A stretch of 64,000 nucleotides of DNA from Alkalimonas collagenimarina (GTDB taxonomy: Bacteria > Pseudomonadota > Gammaproteobacteria > Enterobacterales > Alteromonadaceae). This document shows positions 16,273 to 25,487 of this stretch, piece by piece. Position numbers and translations under genes: made by a program. The notes under the pieces were generated by a model, which saw nothing but the letters and a program-made list of their open reading frames with translations, searched no databases and had not been told where the DNA came from. The stretch covers positions 186,001-250,000 of the forward strand of contig NZ_JAUZVZ010000001.1 of the NCBI RefSeq assembly GCF_030717845.1, read 5' to 3'. Each line of letters begins with the position of its first letter. The stretch's first letter is position 1.

Positions 16273-17016
16273 ATGCAAAATGTCGAGAATAAAGTAGTTT
16301 TAATCACCGGTGCCAGCAGTGGTATTGGGGAAGCCACGGCCAGATTACTGGCCAAACAGGGGGCAATCGTCGTCCTTGGTGCGCGGCGTACGGAGCGGCT
16401 AGCCGCCATTGTTCGTGATATTCAGCAAACCGGTGGTCAGGCCGCTTATCATGCATTGGATGTAGTCGATGCCAAGCAGGTGAATGAGTTTGTGACCTTT
16501 GCCAAAGATACTTTTGGTCGTATTGATGTGATGTTTAACAACGCTGGCATTATGCCTTTATCGCCGATGGGCGCATTAAAGACCGATGAATGGAACAAGA
16601 TCATTGATATCAATATTAAAGGTGTTTTGAATGGTATCGCTGCTGTATTACCGCTGATGGAACAGCAAGGCAATGGTCAGATCATCAATACCGCATCCAC
16701 TGGAGCACATGCTGTGGGTCCTTCTTGTGCTGTTTACTGTGCCAGTAAATATGCGGTTTGGGCTATCAGTGAAGGTTTGCGCCAGGAGTCCAGTACTATC
16801 CGCGTGACCGTTCTGTCTCCAGGTGTCACCACCACTGAACTTGGCCATGATATTACCGATGAAGCTGCCGCTGGATTAATAGAGCAACTTCGTACTATGT
16901 CGTTAAATCCAGACGCAATTGCCAATGCAGTTTTGTATGCGATTTCCCAGCCAGACAACGTAGATGTGAGTGAGTTGGTGATTCGCTCAGTGTCTAGTAA
17001 AGGACATGCGTTTTAA
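16273..17016 (+). CDS. short-chain dehydrogenase/reductase
   Basis: 247 residues. Motifs: TGASSGIG, 'VVLGARRTERL' (Arg-rich, NADP type), NNAGIMPLSP, 'INTASTGAH' and the catalytic pair in YCASKYAVW. This matches the clavulanate-dehydrogenase/YdfG-like SDR group common in such genomes. ATG at 16273 is supported by GGAGAG; an in-frame ATG at 16237 has no ribosome site. A broken SnoaL-like gene follows after 12 bp, so it was probably the first of a two-gene operon. Confidence 0.88.
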   Translation: MQNVENKVVLITGASSGIGEATARLLAKQGAIVVLGARRTERLAAIVRDIQQTGGQAAYHALDVVDAKQVNEFVTFAKDTFGRIDVMFNNAGIMPLSPMGALKTDEWNKIIDINIKGVLNGIAAVLPLMEQQGNGQIINTASTGAHAVGPSCAVYCASKYAVWAISEGLRQESSTIRVTVLSPGVTTTELGHDITDEAAAGLIEQLRTMSLNPDAIANAVLYAISQPDNVDVSELVIRSVSSKGHAF

Positions 17017-17028
17017 GAAGCTATCGTG

Positions 17029-17500
17029 ATGAAAATATTTCCGTATAGAATGACATTGATCTGGTTGTGCCTCATGAGTGGCTCTGTACTAGCAGAGCCA
17101 CTCAATCACAAACAATTGGTTAAATAAGTCTTTAATCAATGGAGTCAGAGCACAGGATCGCCATTTGACTTGCTTGCGGCAGATGCACGCTGGACAATCA
17201 TGGGGCCCACTGACTCAGCCAAAACTTATGATTTACAGGACTTTCAGGATAGGATGGTGACGCCTTTCAATCAACGGCTTGCTACACCATTAAAACCTGA
17301 GGTGCATGCTATTTATCAGGCAGGTAATGACGTCATCATTCTGTTTGAAGCCGAGGCGACCATTGATTAATGGGAACATGTATCGCAACAGCTATACCTG
17401 GTTTTTTACCATGCAGCAAGGGCAGATCATCCATGTGAGGGCAGTGCTGGATTTAAATGCTTACGATGCAGTGATGGCACTTGATGTAAAACAATACTGA
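17029..17500 (+). pseudogene. exported SnoaL/NTF2-like protein, broken
   Basis: An ATG at 17029 opens a signal peptide (MKIFPYRMTLIWLCLMSGSV, then LAEP) but hits an in-frame TAA at 17125. The same frame continues as 'FDLLAADARWTIMGPTDSAKTYDL' to a second stop at 17368, after which the frame shifts and goes on 'NMYRNSYTWFFTMQQGQIIHVRAVLD' to 17500. The parts join into one SnoaL-like/nuclear-transport-factor-2-fold protein of about 155 residues with a cone-shaped pocket. A stop plus a frameshift make loss of function near certain. It borders the accessory island. Confidence 0.75.
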
Positions 17501-17668
17501 GATGGAGCAACAGCAGCGGGTTCAATCAAACCATTGGCCTTCGCTGCTGCTCGGTTTACCATACTGCATCCCGACCAAGAAAGGTACCGCGGTATTTGAA
17601 ATTTCAATCATTTTATTACCCTTTTAATTTGCACTGCGAAAGACCTTAGCAGATTTCTGAATCTAGAA

Positions 17669-20600
17669 TTATTCAAACCGCTGTTCACGCTCAGTATCCC
17701 TTAAAGCTTCACGCTCCCTGGTTTCACGAATTATTTGCTCTAGAATCGTTATTTTTGATTGTACGAATGATCTTATCTCTGGCAAATCGTGTTTAATCAG
17801 GTCAGCAAAAGCTTTTAAGCGTGTTTCCATTGCATCGGCTTGAGATCCAGACCATGAACTCGGGCTAATATCTTCGTATATTTCATTGGCAACAGAAAGC
17901 TTGTCTTGTGCTACTTTAATGAGTGTCAGAGCATGTTCAGTCAACATCACGGCTTTCGGATTTTCACCGAGGGGTGGTTCTTTAGGGAAAGGTTTATAGG
18001 CAGAAATGAATTTTGCGACTATTTGAATTCGCGACTCATCACCATTGCACCACGCCAATAAACGTCCTGTTGGCACATCATTAAGGTAAGAAACGTGTCT
18101 AGAGAAACTATCCTTAAATAAACGAGATGCTAGGTAGTCTTGTCGATCTGCACCATTAAATACTCGATTTAAAACCAGTTCAGGGAAGCTTTTAACCAAA
18201 GACAGGATTATTTTGGTGATATCAGGCCTGAAGAGCCGATAGCTACTTAAACCATCACAGAGACAATCGATAATCTCAATAACTTCATGCTGTGGTGCTG
18301 TTTCAGTTATACACTGCTCAATAATTCGATCCAGACCAAATAGCTGATTATAATGAACGTTATCTTTATCTAATGAAAGTAGCCGATAAATAGTCGTACG
18401 GCCGAGCTTTTTTAGGGTGTCTTGAGGCACATAAGTGCTATTTTTATCGGTGTGAAAGCGCATGCTAAGTATTTCAATTACAAAGAATATGCCATCTTCT
18501 AGCTTGCTCACGGCATCAAGGATTGCTGCTAAGTCATTGTCGCTAATTGTTTCATGTATACGGCCACGGCTGAGACGTTGAAATTTCGATGCTTCAACAA
18601 GACCATGCTTTGCAACTTCGAATAGCTTATTTGCACCCCACTGGTTTATCGGCGTGCTACACAACAAGTAAACAAAGTGCTGTTGCAGCTCAGGAACCAA
18701 TAATGTTTGTGCTTGTAGCTGTTCCGCTTGTTCAGAGTTTTCTGTATAGACAGCGCTTATGAAACCAGCAAATAAATTTGGATAAACCACTATTCGTTTT
18801 TGCTTCTGCATTAATGATACAAGGTAGTTAAAGGCTTCGGTTTTATCTTGGCTTCCTTGTGCGAGCCCTTTACCGAATAACCAGATTGAATCTCTATCTG
18901 TAATCCAAAGCTGCGGTGCAAAATACTCCAATATTTCAGACTGTGATGCGACCATTTCACCGAAGGAAATAATTTTTTTGCAGATAGCCTGATAGCTTTC
19001 TGGATATTCATCTTCGCAGTGTTCTGTGAGGGTGTGTGTGCTGAAGAATAGATGGTATTTCAAATCTTCAATGAAACTTGATGGTGTAAGTTTTTTTTCT
19101 AAGCTTTGCAATAGGATGAGTAGCTCTGGAGAATGGGCTTTTTTGTTGTAATGCAGGGTATGCTTTACTGCTAGCAACATCTCTGGCCAGTGCTTTAGCT
19201 TATTTTGCTTTGTAATTAAGTTTTCAAGAGTTTCAAAGCAATGCGCTTTTGACCAAAGGCCTCGGAAGTTAGTGGATAAAATACTCCGGTTGTGATTTCT
19301 GATGCTTTCATCAGTTGCCTCAAGACCAGGTTTTAAAATTTCAATAAATCCTTCATACCATGTTTTTACATCTGCATTTGTCTGGGGCCGCCATCCCCAA
19401 TCTCGTTTGCGTGCACCAAAGCTAAAACTACCAAAGGAAGACCAGCGGTATGCTTCAAAAGCGGAACTGAATAGCTTTTCTGCGATTTCTTGATACCTTT
19501 TGTTATCGCTATAATGTAAGTGCCGCAGAAACTTCTGTCTGCGTTCCGGGGTTGCTTGAGTACCTGAAAGATATAGTGAAAATAGCTGACTAAGCTTGTT
19601 AACTATACTGTCGTTATTTTCATCTTTACTTTCTGTTTCAGCGAATTTCACTAGCACCGAAGCAGCTCTATCAAACATGTTATCTTCATACGCAAGCTTG
19701 CAGAGCAGTCCGACAACAGTTGAAAAATAAGTGTTCTTTCTGGAAGCGAACTTTTTATCGACACATGCTCTTTCAATTGCAGCTAACGCAGTGGCAGGAA
19801 AGACCGGAGCTATATAAGTCAGTATGGCAATTAGCTGTGCATCGCATGAAGCTATGTTATGTAGTGGTGCTCCGGGTTGTAGCCAGCTGCCTGCGAGCTC
19901 ATGCGCGGCTTGGCAATCATGCAAATAGCCCAGCCGGTGCGCACAGGATTTAAGTAGCCGGATATTCTCAGGTTTAAACAGTTCTGTATTGATTTCATCT
20001 GGTGCGATATTTTCCAATGCTCTACTCGCCAACCGATTAGCAAGAGCATGTGGTAAAACTGCCCGCCAGTTACCGCGCTGCTGAACAAGCTGACGGCGGA
20101 GTAACTCTGCTTGGTCTTTGTACAGCGCGGTCCGTTTCACTTCTCCGATCTTTGCTAACACGCTAAGTTCGTCGTTAAACTCCTTAGCTGATACATTAAA
20201 TGAGTAAACCAGAGACAGAATCTCTGCGTTGTGTAATAAGCTATCGGAGTGTACTTTTCCTTGATGAAAGAGCCGTTTGAAAAGCTGTTCTTCGGAAAAT
20301 TTAGTCAGCGTTTCATCAGCGTCTACCCGATTAGCTAATGCTATTGCTACGCGCGCATTACCTCCAGCAAACTCAGCGATCCTGTCTGCGTTGAGCTGTC
20401 CTAGTTTTGGAAAGCGTCTTTGAATAAGTGATGAAACAGTTTTCTCGCTGGCAGGCTCTAGGTGGATGACATCAGTCTCTTCCGGTTTATCATCAGAAAT
20501 ATCATATTCAATCGTCAGCAAACTTAACCTTGCTTTGCTCTCTGACAGCTGCCTTTGCAACTGCCTGTGCACATCCGGATTGCAGTTATCAAGCACTACA

Positions 20601-21493
20601 AAGGCTGCATAATCGTTGGCAATTAAATAAGTCAGTAGTTCTGCAGCCGAAGGTTTTAAATCTTCGCCTAAATCAGCATAAATTACGTCGGTTGATGACA
20701 ACACATTTTCACCAGTTCCGGCTTCAAATAACGCTTGGGCAAACCGTGTTTTGCCAACACCTGACAATCCGGTAATCCTAACTGCACTGCAGGGATTAAG
20801 TAGTTTATCTCTGGCTAATTTTATTCCGTCGATAAGTGCAACGGCGCTTTTATCTGGGGAATTGAGATCCCTTACGCAGGGATGGTCATCAAGGAGTAAT
20901 TCATCGTCTTTGTTAGCTGGTACTGACGTCCAGCGTCCAAATGGCTTCCAACCAGATAGCGGTTTGCCGAGTTTTATTCTGGCCCAAAGTGCAACCCCAG
21001 GATGCTGCCTTAACCAATTGCAAAGTCGGTCACTGCAATAAAAATCAAGTTTAAGGTTTTCCTTGTTCGGCAAACCTGTAATCGCTGATGCCATGCCTGA
21101 AATACGATCGGAAAGCATTTTATCTGAGCAACGATCCTTCCCGCTGACAATGATGTAAGCACCCTGGTTGTCTGCGAGACTGGATACTATTTTTTTAACA
21201 CTGCCACTATCCTGCATTTCTTTAGCGCAGGCAGCTTTACTCATACTATTTTTCTTTACTTGAATGCCGGTGTTTATGCGGGGTACAAAGCCTGGTGACG
21301 GCAATGAGCTGACATCTTGTACATAAACATCAAGACCACCGTCGGGCGCTTCTTGTGCTCCGCCCCATTTTATATGAACTGATGAGATGCCTTGCCGGCT
21401 TAATTCAGCCTCGCATAGACGTGCGACTAACTCTCTTAAGTCAGCGTCGTTTAAGTTGGAAATATCTACTGGCGCGAGCTCAAAAAGTACCAT
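17669..21493 (-). CDS. PDDEXK nuclease - STAND-like NTPase - helical repeat protein (putative defence effector)
   Basis: 1274 residues. Residues 20-120 look like a restriction-type PDDEXK domain: Glu near 'RLCEAEL', Asp55 in 'APDGGLDVYV', and Q78/K80 in 'TGIQVKK', then 'GAYIIVSGKD'. A P-loop NTPase follows: Walker A GLSGVGKT (242-249), a hydrophobic strand ending in Asp302 ('AAFVVLDNC') as Walker B, and 'FAGGNARVAIALANRV' as in STAND/NACHT ATPases. The remaining 850 residues are alpha-helical and repeat-like, suited to sensing. The architecture is that of antiviral STAND (Avs) sensors, but I cannot place it in a named Avs type. ATG follows GAGGGATCA. Base composition is visibly richer in A+T than the flanks. 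It is 85 bp downstream of a helicase-nuclease on the same strand. Confidence 0.75.
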   Translation of the reverse strand: MVLFELAPVDISNLNDADLRELVARLCEAELSRQGISSVHIKWGGAQEAPDGGLDVYVQDVSSLPSPGFVPRINTGIQVKKNSMSKAACAKEMQDSGSVKKIVSSLADNQGAYIIVSGKDRCSDKMLSDRISGMASAITGLPNKENLKLDFYCSDRLCNWLRQHPGVALWARIKLGKPLSGWKPFGRWTSVPANKDDELLLDDHPCVRDLNSPDKSAVALIDGIKLARDKLLNPCSAVRITGLSGVGKTRFAQALFEAGTGENVLSSTDVIYADLGEDLKPSAAELLTYLIANDYAAFVVLDNCNPDVHRQLQRQLSESKARLSLLTIEYDISDDKPEETDVIHLEPASEKTVSSLIQRRFPKLGQLNADRIAEFAGGNARVAIALANRVDADETLTKFSEEQLFKRLFHQGKVHSDSLLHNAEILSLVYSFNVSAKEFNDELSVLAKIGEVKRTALYKDQAELLRRQLVQQRGNWRAVLPHALANRLASRALENIAPDEINTELFKPENIRLLKSCAHRLGYLHDCQAAHELAGSWLQPGAPLHNIASCDAQLIAILTYIAPVFPATALAAIERACVDKKFASRKNTYFSTVVGLLCKLAYEDNMFDRAASVLVKFAETESKDENNDSIVNKLSQLFSLYLSGTQATPERRQKFLRHLHYSDNKRYQEIAEKLFSSAFEAYRWSSFGSFSFGARKRDWGWRPQTNADVKTWYEGFIEILKPGLEATDESIRNHNRSILSTNFRGLWSKAHCFETLENLITKQNKLKHWPEMLLAVKHTLHYNKKAHSPELLILLQSLEKKLTPSSFIEDLKYHLFFSTHTLTEHCEDEYPESYQAICKKIISFGEMVASQSEILEYFAPQLWITDRDSIWLFGKGLAQGSQDKTEAFNYLVSLMQKQKRIVVYPNLFAGFISAVYTENSEQAEQLQAQTLLVPELQQHFVYLLCSTPINQWGANKLFEVAKHGLVEASKFQRLSRGRIHETISDNDLAAILDAVSKLEDGIFFVIEILSMRFHTDKNSTYVPQDTLKKLGRTTIYRLLSLDKDNVHYNQLFGLDRIIEQCITETAPQHEVIEIIDCLCDGLSSYRLFRPDITKIILSLVKSFPELVLNRVFNGADRQDYLASRLFKDSFSRHVSYLNDVPTGRLLAWCNGDESRIQIVAKFISAYKPFPKEPPLGENPKAVMLTEHALTLIKVAQDKLSVANEIYEDISPSSWSGSQADAMETRLKAFADLIKHDLPEIRSFVQSKITILEQIIRETREREALRDTEREQRFE

Positions 21494-21578
21494 TGATCCC
21501 TCAATTGATTCTTCGCCACTATTTAAGAAATGGGAACCTAACTGATGGCAACATATCAGGCTTTACTGGGTGTGGCTA

Positions 21579-24287
21579 TTAGTTCGTTTTTCTTGCCCAT
21601 GTGGCTATAAATGTGGTGACTTTCTCTTCGATATGGCTTTCGACCGTTCTCAGGCGCAACAGTGGAATATTCACCTTTGCCAGGATGCTATTTTTTAACG
21701 CATCGCGTTCGGCTTGCTCGGGAGTGTCGTGATAGCTACCATCCACTTCAATCACCCCCAAAGGTGTCTTGCCCACTTTGAAGTAGATGACAAAGTCACA
21801 GCTGGCTCGATTTCTCAAAAATTGCTGCTCCCGCTCTGTTAAAGCGTCGTTGGTGGGGGCAGCCAATTGGTTCAAGGCGATCTGGGAGTGGAACATCAGT
21901 GCCTGGTAGGGCTCTTGGGACATTGCAGAACGCAGTCGATTTGCAATGATTTGTTCAGATTTAAATTTGGAGTCAGTCGGTCGCAACCGCTCGTTTAATG
22001 CTTGCAGGGACTGGTCGTATTCTTTGTAAAGCAGGTCGAAGGCAGAAACAACAATCGCCCGGTGTATTTGTTTCTTATCCGCGTAATATTCCATGTAACG
22101 CACCAGTGCGGCGATGTGTCCATTATTAGTGGTGAAGACATCATCGCCGGTGACGAGTGTGAACTTATGTTGGGCTCTGGATACAGCGACATTGACCATA
22201 CGGGCATCATCGACAAAGCCTAACTTTCGTTGACTGCTCTGCTTCTTGTCCAGCACGGTGGAAAAGACGATTTCTTCACATTCTCTGCCCTGAAACTTAT
22301 GGACAGTGTCATTAATGAAATCGCAGGGTAAATGGCTATCAGACAGCCTAACCTGTGCCCTGAAGGGGGCAATAAAGCCTTTTGAGTGGGTCTTATCCCA
22401 TTCAACGCCATCCTGTATTTCTAGCACCTTGAGCACGGAGTCCAGTTCGCGCAGATTCGAATTGTTTCTGGTGTGATTCCCTAGGGCGGTGACAATGAGC
22501 GTCAGTGCTTCTTCACCGTTATCTTGCCGCATCGGGATCAGTTGATTGTCATAATATTGCTGGTTACAAAACTGGATGATTCTGGGGTGGCAGCGGTAGT
22601 GCTCTTTTAACAGGGTACGGGGAAGTGAGTTGTTAAAAACACCCATGCACGAGGCGAGTAAACTGTATTTTTCACAGTCGTAGAACTCATGGGGAGAGGG
22701 GATTCCTACTGTGGAAGGGATATGGGCTAGCTGCTTGCTATCACCAACCACAATCAGGTTTCTGGCACAGCCAAGCGCTAACACCCCGGGAACAATATCC
22801 TGTTGTGAAGCTTCGTCGATAATGACATAGTCAAGAACGGCGCCTTTCCCAATGGAGTTTACAATCGAGTGCGTACCACTGCCAATGATTGGGTAACGCT
22901 TGATAAAGTCATCAAATTGCTGCCGGTAATTTTTTGCATCGAAGTTTGCTTGCGCAGGGATATGCTCCCTGAGGTGGTGTTTCAGATAGATCATGGAGCT
23001 GTTGGTGAGCTCATCCAGCAAAGTGGTGAAATTATCTTGCTTTAACATCTCCTGCAAAGCGGCTAACTGTGCTTTTTTGTCCTGTAGCGTTTGCTCATAG
23101 TAGTGAAGTTGTAAAGCGTAAATCATAGTGTTGCGTTGCTCTGCGCTTGAGAAAGGCTTCATCCGCAGTATCCAATGATTGAGTAACAACTCAATCCGAT
23201 CCTTCAGGGTGATTTTCTTGATTTTTCGCTCGTTGATGTAAGCCAGGTACACCATCAGCTCCACTGCTTTGGCGGGGGAGAGTGTGTACTTATCCAGCGA
23301 TGCTGATGTGTCTACCTCGTTGTCGCTTTGCCACTGGCGCAAATAGCGCTTTTCAATTTGTAATTCGTCAATTTCAGCTTGCAGTTGCACCATTTCATTC
23401 TGGGTATGCAGCTGTTGCTTCAAGGCTGCGAGCACAGTCTGGATCTGTGCGATGGAAGGCTTAGGGGGGAGTTCCTCCTGTGAGGTGGTCGTCCCATCTG
23501 TGAAAAAGGCCTCTCGGTTATCCTTGTTCCCAAGTTTTGCGACCACATGATCCAGGCCGTATTTGGCGAGCTTTTCGTACACATTTTCTACAGCAGCGTT
23601 GTTGTTGGATAGTATTGCCACGCTTTCCCCGCGCAGCATAATATTGGCGATGATGTTCAGGATCGTCTGGGTTTTCCCGGTGCCTGGTGGGCCTTCAATC
23701 ACACTAATCTGCGATGTGAAAGCATGCTCAACCGCCTTGAGCTGGCTTTCATTAATGCCAAACGGGTAGATGTAATTTCCTTGCGGCACACGCTTTTGCA
23801 TCTGAGCTGTACAGTAAGCTTGCAGCACTGTGTCTGCATGGGGAAGGATTTTTTCAAATTGACGCACCACATTGTCGGCAATTGATTTTTCTGCTGCCAT
23901 TGCATGCTTAGTTCGAGCTTTTGCCACAGCAACAAAATAGTGGAAGAGGGCGTCATTCGTGAGTGTGGTTGCTGGGACAAGCTCAATATCGGCCAATTTT
24001 TTGGCAAAAACACTTTGATTGTTGGGGTAGCGAATAAGCCCATACTTTTCACCCAGAATCGTCACACGTTCTGTCGCACTGTATACAGAGCCTCCTTTGT
24101 CTGCCATCAGCATTCCGTGAACGTCTCTGCTGGGGGTAACTTCACATTCGCTAAGCGGCCGGGAATAGCGTTTGCCAGAGGGGAAATGGCAAATCAGTTT
24201 CAACTCATTCTGGTTGGAGTCCCAGCGTATTTCCCAATCACTTAGCTGTTTTGTTTTGTCCTTACCTGCTACATATATGGAAACCAT
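21579..24287 (-). CDS. Upf1/DNA2-like SF1 helicase with C-terminal DUF2726 nuclease-like domain
   Basis: About 902 residues. Q-motif region 'YPFGINESQLKAVEHAF', Walker A EGPPGTGKTQT, motif Ia 'VAILSNNNAAVENV', a long helical insertion (about 260 residues), Walker B 'YVIIDEASQQD', motif III 'LIVVGDSKQLAHIPS', motif IV 'LLKEHYRCHP', motif V 'TVHKFQGRECEEIVFS' and VI 'VNVAVSRAQHKFTLV': a complete COG1112-type motor. The C-terminus (DFVIYF, then GVIEVDGSYHDTPEQAERD) is a DUF2726 Vsr-like nuclease fold. The ATG at 24287 is preferred to a GTG at 24329 because a promoter overlaps the latter. Upstream partner of the STAND protein; probable defence gene. Confidence 0.82.
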   Translation of the reverse strand: MVSIYVAGKDKTKQLSDWEIRWDSNQNELKLICHFPSGKRYSRPLSECEVTPSRDVHGMLMADKGGSVYSATERVTILGEKYGLIRYPNNQSVFAKKLADIELVPATTLTNDALFHYFVAVAKARTKHAMAAEKSIADNVVRQFEKILPHADTVLQAYCTAQMQKRVPQGNYIYPFGINESQLKAVEHAFTSQISVIEGPPGTGKTQTILNIIANIMLRGESVAILSNNNAAVENVYEKLAKYGLDHVVAKLGNKDNREAFFTDGTTTSQEELPPKPSIAQIQTVLAALKQQLHTQNEMVQLQAEIDELQIEKRYLRQWQSDNEVDTSASLDKYTLSPAKAVELMVYLAYINERKIKKITLKDRIELLLNHWILRMKPFSSAEQRNTMIYALQLHYYEQTLQDKKAQLAALQEMLKQDNFTTLLDELTNSSMIYLKHHLREHIPAQANFDAKNYRQQFDDFIKRYPIIGSGTHSIVNSIGKGAVLDYVIIDEASQQDIVPGVLALGCARNLIVVGDSKQLAHIPSTVGIPSPHEFYDCEKYSLLASCMGVFNNSLPRTLLKEHYRCHPRIIQFCNQQYYDNQLIPMRQDNGEEALTLIVTALGNHTRNNSNLRELDSVLKVLEIQDGVEWDKTHSKGFIAPFRAQVRLSDSHLPCDFINDTVHKFQGRECEEIVFSTVLDKKQSSQRKLGFVDDARMVNVAVSRAQHKFTLVTGDDVFTTNNGHIAALVRYMEYYADKKQIHRAIVVSAFDLLYKEYDQSLQALNERLRPTDSKFKSEQIIANRLRSAMSQEPYQALMFHSQIALNQLAAPTNDALTEREQQFLRNRASCDFVIYFKVGKTPLGVIEVDGSYHDTPEQAERDALKNSILAKVNIPLLRLRTVESHIEEKVTTFIATWARKTN

Positions 24288-24311
24288 AGAGCCCTTAGCT
24301 ACCAGCTTTTG

Positions 24312-24341
24312 TTGGTATCGAAACATCACATACTATGTCAA
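24312..24341 (-). promoter_or_regulatory. promoter candidate of the helicase/STAND pair
   Basis: On the reverse strand TTGACA (24341-24336), 18-base spacer, TACCAA (24317-24312). The -35 is perfect, the -10 weak. Transcription would start near 24305, inside the longest reading frame but before the ATG at 24287. Confidence 0.4.
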
Positions 24342-24910
24342 AAATATGAATCCAATTCGAACCTGAAATAGTTAACCCTGGTTCAAAGATGTTTAAATGA
24401 TTTAACGTTAAGTTATTGCTTAGGCTACAAGAAAAAGCTGGTGATAGTCAAAGGCTCAAATGATAAGGAGTGGTTCAGTCGGCATTGAGCGAGTTAGAGG
24501 TTAGAATGTGAAATAAGGCTTTTAGAGTCTTTTTCGAGAAAACTAACAAAATAAAATAGGTTAAGCTTAAATTGAGCCTCAATTATCGAAAGGCCTTAGT
24601 ATGGTAAGATTTCCCAGCGGATAGCACACTAGTGCACTAGAGCTAAAGCGGCTGTAACTATAACTGGTAATACCAACAAGCTTTCCTGGATCACAGGTCC
24701 GGATGGAGAGAGCTGGTTTACCACTGCTTAGATTTTGCCAGTAAATAGCAGAACGTGACGGTTATCTTTTGCTTATCCATGTAGAATGCGCGCTTTATAA
24801 GCGTGTTCAGTTTTTACTCTTGAATGCAAACCTGTAGGAATTTTGATAAAAAACATTCGCTTTAACGCACGCTAAGCTGAATACGGCTCGTTTGGTCGAC
24901 GCCATTAAGC
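24342..24910. other. gene-free A+T-rich stretch at the island edge
   Basis: About 570 bp upstream of the helicase with no ORF, RNA gene or clear repeat that I can support. It is A+T rich, with several short A and T runs. It may hold upstream regulatory sequence or a lost gene. Confidence 0.4.
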
Positions 24911-25138
24911 ATGAAATTTAAAAGTACCTGGCCAGAGAGCGTCGCAAGCCGGATGTACTACTGGGCCTTTGATTGTCTCTTTAACGCGTCAGCAGAAGCC
25001 GCAGAAAAGATCTTTAGCTCTGAAATCAATCAACATATTGATGCTGCTGTGGTGCAGGAACTGCCCGAGTTTTATGTAGAGATCCTGGCCAGAGCGTGCA
25101 AGCATCTGCCGCGCCCGAGCGAAGATACTGGTGAGTAA
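24911..25138 (+). CDS. hypothetical protein, 75 aa
   Basis: ATG at 24911 to TAA at 25138. The translation (MKFKSTWPESVASRMYYWAF ... HLPRPSEDTGE) is hydrophilic and helix-prone, with no signal peptide, membrane segment or Cys motif beyond two scattered Cys. No good Shine-Dalgarno is seen. It sits between the gene-free stretch and the gene scraps, so it may be a real small gene or another fragment. Not recognised. Confidence 0.35.
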   Translation: MKFKSTWPESVASRMYYWAFDCLFNASAEAAEKIFSSEINQHIDAAVVQELPEFYVEILARACKHLPRPSEDTGE

Positions 25139-25183
25139 TTTCCCCCTTATTTTTAACTGTAGCAAATCTACAGAGGAACTCGT

Positions 25184-25288
25184 ATGCAATTTTCATCTTT
25201 AGATTTAGTTGCAGATTTATAGCGTGCTTTGCTTGAATATGGCTACAGCGACATGTCACCGGTACCGGTAAGACCGCTGCCTTCTGGA
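25184..25288 (+). pseudogene. DEAD-box RNA helicase N-terminal relic (RhlE-like)
   Basis: AGAGGA then ATG at 25184 reads MQFSSLDLVADL, an in-frame TAG (25220-25222), then RALLEYGYSDMSPVPVRPLP. This fits the first 35 residues of RhlE-type DEAD-box helicases (a Phe-x-x-Leu-Gly-Leu start and the Q-motif GYxxPTPVQ). The Q-motif Gln is lost and no helicase core follows, so only the 5' end and ribosome site remain. Confidence 0.6.
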
Positions 25289-25354
25289 TATGGGCTTTAT
25301 TACAGATGTACTGAAGTTGCTGAAAATGATGGAAGTAGTACTTTCAGCAGCTCA

Positions 25355-25459
25355 TTTTTACTGGTGGCAGCAAAGTATGGCGGTTTTGCACAGGCGAGCG
25401 AAAAAGCTTTTAAAAGCAGATCGCCAGTACATCGATTAGTAGCTAAATTAGAGCAGTCG
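25355..25459 (+). pseudogene. LysR HTH relic
   Basis: Reads FLLVAAKYGGFAQASEKAFK then SRSPVHRLVAKLEQS, nearly the same as residues 12-45 of the LysR protein at 15178 (FLAVAKYGGFAQASEKVYKS ... VTKLEQT), with high DNA identity as well. It lacks a start and the effector domain. It is embedded in the frame 25229-25549, which is not a real gene. Confidence 0.7.
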
Positions 25460-25487
25460 GGAGCAGGAATAAAGTTTTTATATGCTG

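Noticed and set aside
17510-17560. CAGCAGCG...CGCTGCTG inverted repeat as an attachment site or terminator
   Set aside because: The loop is long, there is no T run and no matching copy at the other end of the island.
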